Source: Patescibacteria group bacterium
Lineage (GTDB): Bacteria > Patescibacteriota > Patescibacteriia > Patescibacteriales > JAHJJO01
Direction of reading: 5' to 3'
Assembly: GCA_018822835.1 (NCBI GenBank)
Contig: JAHJJO010000138.1
Coordinates: 1-7,655 of the forward strand
DNA length: 7,655 nt
The notes beneath the pieces are model-generated. The model was given only the letters and a program-made list of their open reading frames with translations, made no database searches and was not told the DNA's origin. Within the stretch, counting starts at the first letter, position 1. The number at the start of each line of letters is the position of its first letter. Below are positions 1 through 5,755 of the stretch, piece after piece. Made by a program: the position numbers and the translations under genes.

Positions 1-28
1 TGAAGTATTATGACACAAATTGTTAAGG

Positions 29-76
29 TAGGACATTTCTACTTGGCTACACTAGGACATTATCATGTGGCTGCGA
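29..76. repeat. Two-copy degenerate tandem repeat, 24-bp period
   Basis: Two consecutive 24-bp units (29-52 and 53-76) share TAGGACATT at their start and TGGCT at unit positions 16-20; the bases between differ. Short, degenerate direct repeats like these are common as transposase-binding sites just inside insertion-sequence ends, and this copy lies at the window edge with no open frame after it. No transposase is visible, so the link to a mobile element is inference only. Confidence 0.5.
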
Positions 77-94
77 CAATTTCTTAATCTATAT

Positions 95-244
95 TAGACC
101 TGTCGCGTAATTAGTCTTACTGCAATTTCCATATTTTGGCATAATTTTCTCTCCCACCGCGGCGGGATAAAAAATTCTGCTCATCCCGCTCCAGTTTCTT
201 AAACTGGGGCGGGACGTTACAAAACTAATTACGCGACAGGTCTA
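95..244. mobile_element. 150-bp non-coding element with perfect 21-bp terminal inverted repeats (MITE-like)
   Basis: Positions 95-115 are the exact reverse complement of 224-244, beginning TAGACCTGTCGCG on each end. The interior has no reading frame of note. It holds a near-palindrome at 152-167 (tcccaccgcggcggga, one mismatch) and a strong hairpin at 184-214, both much richer in G+C than the flanks. Long perfect terminal repeats around a short non-coding core are the hallmark of a miniature inverted-repeat transposable element. A TA at each outer end could be a duplicated TA target, as in IS630/mariner-like elements, but no longer target duplication is obvious. Alternatively it is a structured transcription-stop or regulatory cassette. 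Confidence 0.6.
184..214. terminator. GC-rich hairpin inside the inverted-repeat element, possible terminator for leftward transcripts
   Basis: Bases 184-197 pair with 201-214 (14 pairs, one of them T·G) around a CTT loop. Read on the minus strand the hairpin is followed about 7 bases later by a run of T (gaatttttta). It could therefore stop transcription coming out of the hydrogenase gene, which has no other obvious terminator on its 3' side. The same hairpin could instead be only the core of the repeat element. Confidence 0.35.
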
Positions 245-305
245 TTTACTATTTTTTTATCTTTTGATACTATGAGTAATAGGGTAAATATTTATTAGTT
301 TAGAT

Positions 306-542
306 ATGTGTATTAGTATTCCAGGTAAAGTTATTTTAATAAAAGGTGGAAGCGCCAAAATAAAACAAGACGGGCATTTTCATTGGGCAGATATTTCTTC
401 GCTTGAAGATGAGATTAAAAAAGGAGATTATTTGATTACTTATCAAGAAACAGCAATTAATAAAATCTCTCCAAAAGATGCCGAGGAGATTTTAAGACTA
501 ATGGACAGCGCAAGTGATGCAAGGGTCAAAAGCTCTAATTAA
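306..542 (+). CDS. hypC: Divergent HypC/HybG-type hydrogenase maturation chaperone
   Basis: A 78-residue protein of the HypC/HupF family, which in hydrogenase maturation carries the Fe(CN)2CO unit between HypD and the hydrogenase large subunit. The family signature is at the N-terminus: MCISIPGKV, with the essential Cys2 exposed after Met removal. Residues 41-66 (GDYLITYQETAINKI onward) match the end of the HypC barrel and its helical tail. It is divergent: the usual VHxGFA segment, present in the second hypC at 2335, is replaced here by TYQETA, so the conserved His is missing. There is no convincing Shine-Dalgarno before the ATG. Its last 45 bases overlap the 3' end of the fused hydrogenase gene tail to tail. 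Placement beside that gene suggests a chaperone dedicated to it; this is inference. Family assignment is fairly secure. Confidence 0.82.
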   Translation: MCISIPGKVILIKGGSAKIKQDGHFHWADISSLEDEIKKGDYLITYQETAINKISPKDAEEILRLMDSASDARVKSSN

Positions 543-2192
543 TTGATCAACTTGCTTTTTTATTTGCCGAGGTGAAATCCCCTTTTTTTTAACCAATTCT
601 TGCATCTCTTTCTCCAAAGAAACCAAGTTAATTTGGGTTGGAGGGATAATATTGTAATCAATTATCTTCCCTTGAGAATCAATCTTTACCTGATGAGACA
701 GAGTGCCTCTGGGAGCCTCCAAACATGACCTGCCAGAAAGCGTTTTTAATGAAAGATCTTTTTTTTCAATTCCTTTTGATTTTTTCAAATCTTTTTCTGA
801 TATTTCTTCAATTAAATTTATTGTTTCCTCAAGGAAATGCAAAATCTCAATTGCCTGGGCTAAATTATTGTTAAAAGGATTATTAAGGTCAAGTTGTAAT
901 TTTTGAAAGACCTTCTTGGCTTTAGGATGAAGAACTTTGGAAAAATGACTGAGTCGGGCTAGGGCTCCAACTTTTATTATTTTTCCGCCTTTCAAAACTC
1001 CTAATTTTGCGGAAGAATCTTTTTTTACGATTTCTTTGATTGATTGAGAAAAATTGCCGGGGTAAGAGGGATAAAAACCTTGGGCAGGAGTAATAGTCTT
1101 AAACCGAGTATTAACTTTTAAACTCGGGGTTTTAATGGTTGAAAAAAGTTTTATTAGATCTTGAGCCTCATCAATAACCTCAAAAATTGAATTTTTAATT
1201 ACTAAAAGCTCATCTATTTTTGGGGGATTTCTAAACCCTCCCAACATCGTATTGGAAGGAAAAGCGGAAGACCCGCCAACAACTTTTAATATCTTATCGG
1301 ACACTCTTTTTAAGTTCAACATTAAATGGAATTCAGCAGGATATTTTTTAGAAAGCTCAATTGAACTTTTAACTCCGGCATAATCCGGCAGAACTAAAAA
1401 GAAAAGGTGCAAAAGATGGCTTTTGAGAATTTGCCCACACAGAAGAATTTTTCTTAAAATTATTGTTTCTTGAGAAATTTTAATTTCTAAAGCGTTTTCC
1501 AGCGCGGACCAAGAACAAAGATTGTGAGCTATTGGACAAATCCCGCAGATACGAGAGGTAATAAAAGGAGCTTGTTCAAAATCTCTGCCCAAAAGCAAAC
1601 CTTCAACCAATCTTTCGCTTTCCTCAACTTCAAATTCAGCTCGTTTTTCCTTAAAATTTATTTTTAAAACTCCGTGACCCTCGATTTTGGAGGTAAAATC
1701 AGGAGGAGTAACCTTTTTGATTTTTGAAACTATTTTTTCTTTCTTAATTTTTTCTAAAAGGTTTTTAAAAAGTTCAATATCCGGCGGGCAACCAGGAATT
1801 TTTTCATCTACTTTAATAAATTTTTCTACTGGTTCTAAAAACTCTGCCTTTAGCCGGTAATTTTTATCATAGATTTTTGCGGCAAGTTTTTTTCTTTTTT
1901 GCGGATCCAGTTGGGCAAAGACATTGCCAGAGATTGCGCAAGCTCCCAAAGCGACAACAATTTTTGAAGTTTCTCTAATCTGCTTGAGTAAATTAATCTG
2001 CTCTTTGGTAGTAACTGCTCCTTCTATGAAAGCAATGTCAAAATCAGCGGGTTCTTTTTCTGAAAGCAACCGCCAATTAGTTATTTCAAAATCCTGAAAG
2101 AAGTCGAGTAAAAATTCGTCTAAGGAAAGAAGATGAAACTCGCATCCCTCACATCCAGTAAGGTCAAAAATTGCGATTTTTGTTTTTGTCAT
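498..2192 (-). CDS. Fused small-plus-large subunit [NiFe] hydrogenase (group 3-like), single polypeptide
   Basis: A 564-residue protein joining two subunits that are normally separate. Residues 1 to about 160 are a minimal small subunit with one [4Fe-4S] site: CEGC (C14, C17), GAC (C85) and GCPP (C135), the ligand set of the proximal cluster. There are no cysteines for medial or distal clusters. From about residue 168 a large subunit begins with the EGHG motif (E171), then RICGICPIAH (C216, C219), EAPRG (R495) and DPCITCAVH (C558, C561), so all four Ni/Fe cysteines are present. At about 400 residues the large part is compact. It ends exactly at the His after the last motif, with no peptide for a maturation protease. 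The expected reaction is reversible H2 oxidation in the cytoplasm, since there is no Tat signal or membrane segment. Motif style (RICGICP, EAPRG, DPCxxC) is closest to group 3 bidirectional enzymes. No electron-transfer subunit is adjacent. The start is the ATG after a weak GAAG; the small-subunit motifs follow at once. Confidence 0.93.
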   Translation of the reverse strand: MTKTKIAIFDLTGCEGCEFHLLSLDEFLLDFFQDFEITNWRLLSEKEPADFDIAFIEGAVTTKEQINLLKQIRETSKIVVALGACAISGNVFAQLDPQKRKKLAAKIYDKNYRLKAEFLEPVEKFIKVDEKIPGCPPDIELFKNLLEKIKKEKIVSKIKKVTPPDFTSKIEGHGVLKINFKEKRAEFEVEESERLVEGLLLGRDFEQAPFITSRICGICPIAHNLCSWSALENALEIKISQETIILRKILLCGQILKSHLLHLFFLVLPDYAGVKSSIELSKKYPAEFHLMLNLKRVSDKILKVVGGSSAFPSNTMLGGFRNPPKIDELLVIKNSIFEVIDEAQDLIKLFSTIKTPSLKVNTRFKTITPAQGFYPSYPGNFSQSIKEIVKKDSSAKLGVLKGGKIIKVGALARLSHFSKVLHPKAKKVFQKLQLDLNNPFNNNLAQAIEILHFLEETINLIEEISEKDLKKSKGIEKKDLSLKTLSGRSCLEAPRGTLSHQVKIDSQGKIIDYNIIPPTQINLVSLEKEMQELVKKKGISPRQIKKQVDQLIRAFDPCITCAVH

Positions 2193-2233
2193 ATTATCTT
2201 CATTTTATCATTTATGAAAATATTTTTCAATTT

Positions 2234-2242
2234 TGCTATACT
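2234..2242 (+). promoter_or_regulatory. Candidate extended -10 promoter for hypC-hypD-hypE
   Basis: TGC directly before TATACT (2237-2242) is an extended -10 element. No good -35 is visible upstream, as expected when the TG extension compensates. Transcription from about 2249 would give a leader of about 86 nt before hypC at 2335. The element shares bases with the leftward -10, so the two promoters probably compete or are controlled together. Confidence 0.4.
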
Positions 2243-2261
2243 TGATAGAGTAAGTTATCAA
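2235..2261 (-). promoter_or_regulatory. Candidate promoter for the fused hydrogenase gene
   Basis: Read on the minus strand, TTGATA (2261-2256) is followed after 15 bases by TATAGC (2240-2235). A start near 2228 would give a leader of about 36 nt before the ATG at 2192, with a weak GAAG upstream of it. The spacer is two bases short of ideal, so this is a candidate only. It overlaps the rightward -10 element described next. Confidence 0.4.
2242..2261. promoter_or_regulatory. Palindromic operator candidate between hydrogenase and hypCDE
   Basis: TTGATA (2242-2247) and TATCAA (2256-2261) form a perfect 6-8-6 inverted repeat. It sits on the -35 of the leftward promoter candidate and around the start site of the rightward one. 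A regulator bound here could control both the enzyme and its maturation genes. The half-sites resemble FNR/CRP-family half-sites (TTGAT/ATCAA), but the 10-base separation is not the 4 bases of FNR. No regulator gene is in the window. Confidence 0.35.
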
Positions 2262-2334
2262 TTACAAAACAACAATTTTAAACGCAAAATTAAGCTGAAG
2301 TTACGAATAAAAGGCTTACTTTGCAAAAAGTCTT

Positions 2335-2541
2335 ATGTGTCTTGCAATTCCTGCCAAAATTAAAAAAATAAAGGACAAACATGCTATAGTAGATTTTGAA
2401 GGATTAAAAAAAGATATAATAATAATTTTAACGCCAGAAGTAAGAGTCGGAGATTATGTCCTTGTTCATGCTGGGTTTTCTATCCAAAAAATAAATAAAA
2501 AAGAAGCGAATGAAGCTTTAAAAATATGGAGTAAAATATAA
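2335..2541 (+). CDS. hypC: Hydrogenase maturation chaperone HypC
   Basis: A 68-residue HypC/HupF protein with the canonical N-terminus MCLAIPAKI (Cys2 for Fe-ligand transfer) and the conserved GDYVLVHAGFSIQKI segment, including the His missing from the other copy at 306. It works with HypD on the Fe(CN)2CO precursor and delivers it to the large subunit. It is the first gene of a tight hypC-hypD-hypE run; the next start is 13 bases after its stop. There is no recognisable Shine-Dalgarno in front. At 68 residues it is at the short end for the family because the C-terminal tail is missing. It is canonical enough to be the general maturation HypC of this cell. Confidence 0.92.
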   Translation: MCLAIPAKIKKIKDKHAIVDFEGLKKDIIIILTPEVRVGDYVLVHAGFSIQKINKKEANEALKIWSKI

Positions 2542-2554
2542 TGAAATTTAAATT

Positions 2555-3622
2555 ATGTTAGAATTTAGAGATAAATCAACAACTCAAGATTTGATTAAAG
2601 AAATCGAAAAAATAAATTCCAGAGAGAACATAAGGATAATGCATGTTTGTGGAACACATGAAATGACAATTGTTCGTTGGGGATTAAGAAAACTTTTACC
2701 AAAGAATATTAAATTGATTTGTGGACCTGGTTGTCCTGTTTGTGTAACTTCTGCTTCGGAAATTGATTTTGCTGTTAAACTTGTAAAAGAAAAGGAGGTT
2801 ATCCTTACTACATTTGGAGATATGTTTCGCGTTCCTGGAACAATTTTGTCTTTAAGCGAAGTAAAAAGTCAGGGCGCTGACGTAAGAATCATTTATGGAA
2901 TAGATGAAGCTATAAAAATAGCCAGAAAAACAGACAAAGAAGTAATTCACTTTTCAATAGGCTTTGAGACTACTGCTCCCAGTATAGCCGCTGAAATTTT
3001 GGAAAATCAAACTCTTAAAAATTTTTCGATTATTTGCAGTCATCGCATTATTCCTCCTGCAATGAAATATATTCTATCTTGTAAAGACATTGAAATCAAT
3101 GGATTTATTTGTCCAGGACATGTTTCTACAATAATAGGTTGCGATCCTTATAAAATTTTAGCTAAAAAATTTGTTAAACCAATGGTCATAAGCGGATTTG
3201 AACCAAATGATGTTTTACTTTCAGTTTTAATAATTCTTAGACAAATAAAAAATAAGGAATCAAAAGCAGAAAATGAATATAATAGAGTTGTAAAAAATAA
3301 AGGGAATATAATTGCTCAAAAAATAATAAATAATGTTTTTGAAATATGTGATAAAGGATGGAGAGGAATAGGTACAATTCCAAATTCAGGATTAAAATTA
3401 AAAAATAAATTTGCTAAGTTTGACGCAGAAAAAAGGTTTGGCATAAAAATTAAAAAATCTCAAGACATAAAACCTGGTTGTAAGTGCGGAGAGATTATGA
3501 AAGGCAAAGCTATGCCTCAAGATTGTCCATATTTTGGAAAAAGTTGCATTCCCGAAAATCCAACTGGCGCATGTATGGTTTCTATTGAAGGAGCATGTTA
3601 TATTGCTTATAATTATTCATAA
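2555..3622 (+). CDS. hypD: Hydrogenase maturation iron-sulfur protein HypD
   Basis: A 355-residue HypD, close to the usual length of about 370. It is the scaffold on which, with HypC, the CN and CO ligands are attached to the active-site iron. The conserved pieces are in order: MHVCGTHE (C32), CGPGCPVC (C60, C63, a redox-active pair), a GFETTAPS block, CPGHVS, GFEP, and a C-terminal cysteine cluster for the [4Fe-4S] centre (C309, C311, C324, C331, C340, C348, including CPYFGKSC and GACMVSIEGAC). No motif is missing, so it should be functional. It starts 13 bases after hypC and ends 4 bases before hypE, which indicates co-transcription. No Shine-Dalgarno is visible. Its codons are noticeably more A-rich than those of the hydrogenase gene. 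Confidence 0.96.
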   Translation: MLEFRDKSTTQDLIKEIEKINSRENIRIMHVCGTHEMTIVRWGLRKLLPKNIKLICGPGCPVCVTSASEIDFAVKLVKEKEVILTTFGDMFRVPGTILSLSEVKSQGADVRIIYGIDEAIKIARKTDKEVIHFSIGFETTAPSIAAEILENQTLKNFSIICSHRIIPPAMKYILSCKDIEINGFICPGHVSTIIGCDPYKILAKKFVKPMVISGFEPNDVLLSVLIILRQIKNKESKAENEYNRVVKNKGNIIAQKIINNVFEICDKGWRGIGTIPNSGLKLKNKFAKFDAEKRFGIKIKKSQDIKPGCKCGEIMKGKAMPQDCPYFGKSCIPENPTGACMVSIEGACYIAYNYS

Positions 3623-3626
3623 TAAT

Positions 3627-4703
3627 ATGACAAACATGAAAATTACAAAAAAAACAATTGAAGAATTGAGAAAAAAGGGAAGCCAGCGCATTCCTAAAAC
3701 AATACAACTCTCGCAAGGAGCTGGCGGAAGCATGATGGAATCATTAATTGAGAATGTTATTGCAAAAAAACTTGAAATAAAATCAAGTTTTGTAAGCTCT
3801 GGAATTGATAGATTAGAGGACGCAGGTATTATAGATTTAGGAAATATTAAATTGGCATTTACGACTGATGGATGTACGGTTGATCCAATGTTTTATCCTG
3901 GTGGGAGTTTGGGAAGTTTATCTGTAGGCGCCACCATAAATGATCTTGTTGTTATGGGAGCAAAGCCAATCGCTATATCATTTGGACTTATGTTGGAGGA
4001 GGGTCTTCCATTAAAAATTCTTGAGAAAACTCTTGATAGAATGGCAAAGGTTTGCAAAGAAGCAGGCGTGCCCATAATAACTGGTGATACAAAAGTTATG
4101 GAAAAAGGCAAGATTGACAAATTAGTAATAAATACTGCCGGAATAGGCATTATTGAGGGGGATATAATTTCTGATTATGGCGCTAAGCCAGGAGATAAAA
4201 TTCTTGTTTCTGGAACAATGGGTGATCATGGGATAAGTTTGATTGCATTAAGGTTTGGTTTTAAAACCAGTCTAAAGTCAGACGAAGCGCAATTATGGGG
4301 AATGATGAAACAATTATTTAAAATTAAAGGAATAACTTCTGCAAAGGATGCCACAAGGGGTGGATTTAGTCCAAATATAAATGAGTTAGCAAGAAAATCC
4401 AATGTTTGTTTTTATGTTTATGAAGATAAAATTCCTATTAAACCAGAAGCAAAAAAATTAGGAGAAGTTTTAGGAATTGATCCTTTAAGTACAGCTTGTG
4501 AAGGCAAAATAATAATGACTGTTAAGCCCGATAAGGCAGATGAAATTTTAGCGGCTATGAGGCAAAATAAGTATGGCAAAGAAGCGGCTATCATAGGGGA
4601 AATTAAAAAAGAACCTAAGGGACAGGTTATCTTAGAAACTGAAATTGGAGGAAAAAGAGTTTTGCATACACCAGTTGGTGAGTTGTATCCAAGGATTTGT
4701 TAA
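3627..4703 (+). CDS. hypE: Hydrogenase maturation protein HypE (carbamoyl dehydratase)
   Basis: A 358-residue HypE of the PurM/AIR-synthase fold. HypF puts a carbamoyl group on the terminal cysteine of HypE; HypE dehydrates it with ATP to a thiocyanate and donates CN to the iron held by HypC-HypD. Visible motifs are QGAGG (residues 30-34), DRLEDAG, FTTDGCTVDP (79-87), the glycine-rich PGGSLGSLSVGATINDL, ITGDTKV (151-157), and the C-terminal PRIC with the essential terminal Cys. The ATG at 3627, 4 bases after the hypD stop, is preferred: an earlier in-frame ATG at 3534 would add 31 hydrophobic residues overlapping hypD. An ATG at 3636 is also possible. Even so, about 25 residues precede the usual start of the fold. 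HypF, its partner, is not in the window. Confidence 0.95.
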   Translation: MTNMKITKKTIEELRKKGSQRIPKTIQLSQGAGGSMMESLIENVIAKKLEIKSSFVSSGIDRLEDAGIIDLGNIKLAFTTDGCTVDPMFYPGGSLGSLSVGATINDLVVMGAKPIAISFGLMLEEGLPLKILEKTLDRMAKVCKEAGVPIITGDTKVMEKGKIDKLVINTAGIGIIEGDIISDYGAKPGDKILVSGTMGDHGISLIALRFGFKTSLKSDEAQLWGMMKQLFKIKGITSAKDATRGGFSPNINELARKSNVCFYVYEDKIPIKPEAKKLGEVLGIDPLSTACEGKIIMTVKPDKADEILAAMRQNKYGKEAAIIGEIKKEPKGQVILETEIGGKRVLHTPVGELYPRIC

Positions 4704-4893
4704 TTTTGATATTGAAATCATATTGTGCAAATTCTTGGTACAAAAAATTTAATCAATCTCAAAAAATACACTCAAATTACAATAGATTCTCTAAATAGTT
4801 AGAAGGAATTTTTTTAAAAGAGCGTGTCCCGCCGAATGGCGAGGCGAGCAATGCGAAGGCGGTTGTGGCGATTCCTTTTCCCCTTAAACCTTT

Positions 4894-4925
4894 ACCCCGC
4901 TAATTACGAAGTAATTTTGTGGGGT
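4894..4925 (+). terminator. Hairpin followed by a short T run, possible terminator of hypCDE
   Basis: ACCCCGC (4894-4900) pairs with GTGGGGT across an inner AATTAC/GTAATT stem closed by a GAA loop, with a small internal T/TT bulge. It is followed by CTTTT. It lies about 190 bases after hypE, the only stem-plus-T structure before Sua5. The T run is short, so termination may be weak, and it could simply be part of the GC-rich repeat. Confidence 0.4.
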
Positions 4926-5001
4926 CTTTTCCTCGCCGTAGCCTCCGACGCTATGATTTGTTAACGATTTTTGATAAAATAAGTTCGAACAAAATCATAA
5001 A

Positions 5002-5007
5002 TATACT
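5002..5007 (+). promoter_or_regulatory. Candidate -10 element for the Sua5 gene
   Basis: TATACT lies so that transcription would begin about 3 bases before the ATG at 5017, giving a nearly leaderless message. This fits the lack of a Shine-Dalgarno there. No -35 box stands at the right distance: TTGATA at 4971-4976 is 25 bases away, too far for this -10. Weak support. Confidence 0.25.
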
Positions 5008-5016
5008 CCAACTTTA

Positions 5017-5646
5017 ATGAAAACAAAAATTATAAAAATAAATCCAAACAAACCTGAAATTTCTAAAATTAAAACAGCGGCTAAAATTTTAAAGCAAGGC
5101 GGATTAGTAGCATTTCCAACTGACACAGTTTATGGATTGGGAGCGGACGCATTTAATGTTTATGCTGTAAAAAAAATATTTCAAGTAAAAAAACGGCTTA
5201 CTAATAAACCATTAATAATTCTTATCGCGAATAAAAAAACAGTTTATAAATTAGCGAAAAATGTTTCAATAAACGCTAAAAAATTAATAAATAAATTTTG
5301 GCCAGGTCCATTAACTATTGTTTTTAAAAAATCTAAAATTGTACCCGAAATAATTACAGGCAATTTAGATACGGTCGGAATAAGAATGCCTGACAACAAA
5401 ATTGCTTTAAATTTAATTAAAGAAGCTAAAACTCCGATAGTGACTACTTCGGCAAATATTTCTGGAAAACTAAGCCCGACTTGCTCGCGACATGTAAAAC
5501 AAAATTTGAATGGAAAAATAGATATGATTATAGACGGTGGTAAAACAAAAATCGGAGTTGCGTCAACTATTGTAGATTTAACAAAAAATATTCCAATTCT
5601 ATTAAGGCCAGGCAGTATTACTTTAAAACAACTTAAAAAAATTTGA
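5017..5646 (+). CDS. tsaC: L-threonylcarbamoyladenylate synthase (Sua5/YrdC/TsaC)
   Basis: A 209-residue YrdC-domain protein, the length of the stand-alone TsaC type; the C-terminal Sua5 domain is absent. It makes threonylcarbamoyl-AMP from threonine, bicarbonate and ATP, the first step of the t6A37 modification of ANN-decoding tRNAs. Visible motifs are GGLVAFPTDTVYGLG (residues 28-42), KKRLTNKPL (58-66, the KRxxxKP nucleotide-binding signature), WPGPLT (95-100), GIRMPD (121-126), TTSANISG (143-150), ASTIVD (182-187) and RPG (197-199). All are intact. The start is supported by the N-terminal helix preceding the GGLVAFPTDT strand; no Shine-Dalgarno is seen. It stands alone, and its stop codon overlaps the -35 of the next promoter. 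Confidence 0.95.
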   Translation: MKTKIIKINPNKPEISKIKTAAKILKQGGLVAFPTDTVYGLGADAFNVYAVKKIFQVKKRLTNKPLIILIANKKTVYKLAKNVSINAKKLINKFWPGPLTIVFKKSKIVPEIITGNLDTVGIRMPDNKIALNLIKEAKTPIVTTSANISGKLSPTCSRHVKQNLNGKIDMIIDGGKTKIGVASTIVDLTKNIPILLRPGSITLKQLKKI

Positions 5647-5670
5647 CAAAAATTAATATTAAGATATAGT
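5643..5670 (+). promoter_or_regulatory. Sigma70-type promoter for the small-gene leader
   Basis: A perfect -35 TTGACA (5643-5648) and a near-consensus -10 TATAGT (5665-5670) are separated by 16 bases. This is the best promoter in the window. It overlaps the Sua5 stop codon and should start transcription near 5677, just upstream of a structured leader and the two small genes. Confidence 0.65.
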
Positions 5671-5677
5671 TTGTATT

Positions 5678-5755
5678 ATGAAACATCTTCAAAATGCGCA
5701 AATTATTAAAATTATTAACACCATTATTAATGGTGAATTTTCACATGCGCTTTGA
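5678..5755 (+). CDS. Possible 25-residue isoleucine-rich leader peptide
   Basis: An ATG lying one base after the predicted transcription start opens a 25-codon frame whose residues 9-17 read IIKIINTII, six Ile in nine codons. The frame ends in TGA inside the second arm of the leader hairpin. In classic attenuation, a ribosome stalling at such codons would cover arm A (5686-5699) and alter the downstream fold, and the spacing here fits that model. Against it: there is no Shine-Dalgarno, ATT codons are frequent by chance in AT-rich DNA, and the downstream genes are not recognisable isoleucine genes. Confidence 0.25.
   Translation: MKHLQNAQIIKIINTIINGEFSHAL

Larger units (their letters stand above)
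4704..5016. other. 313-bp gene-free spacer with a GC-rich repetitive island
   Basis: No open frame, tRNA or recognisable RNA family was seen. The first 120 bases are AT-rich. From about 4821 to 4960 the composition jumps to GC-rich, with repeated ggcg/cgcc words: a small hairpin cgcc-gaat-ggcg, then aggcgagc, gaaggcgg and tggcg. It ends with cctcgccgtagcctccgacgc. The island is flanked by an imperfect aaggaat (4803-4809) / attcctt (4871-4877) inverted pair. It looks like an intergenic repeat element rather than a gene, and no terminator stands immediately behind hypE. Confidence 0.6.

Noticed and set aside
703..906. Plus-strand frame of 67 codons within the hydrogenase gene
   Set aside because: It is antisense to conserved hydrogenase sequence (EAPRG region) with no independent support.
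2242..2261. FNR binding site
   Set aside because: The half-sites TTGAT/ATCAA are right but are separated by 10 bases instead of 4; kept only as an unnamed palindromic operator candidate.
2133..2363. Plus-strand frame of 76 codons spanning the divergent promoter region
   Set aside because: It overlaps the start of both the hydrogenase gene and hypC in other frames, and shows no domain or ribosome site.
3534..3626. Upstream in-frame ATG extending HypE by 31 residues
   Set aside because: The extension overlaps the conserved HypD cysteine cluster, is hydrophobic and unlike any HypE N-terminus; the ATG at 3627, 4 bases after hypD, fits better.
3893..4150. Minus-strand open frame of 85 codons inside hypE
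   Set aside because: It lies wholly within a strongly conserved gene in another frame and has no recognisable family features.
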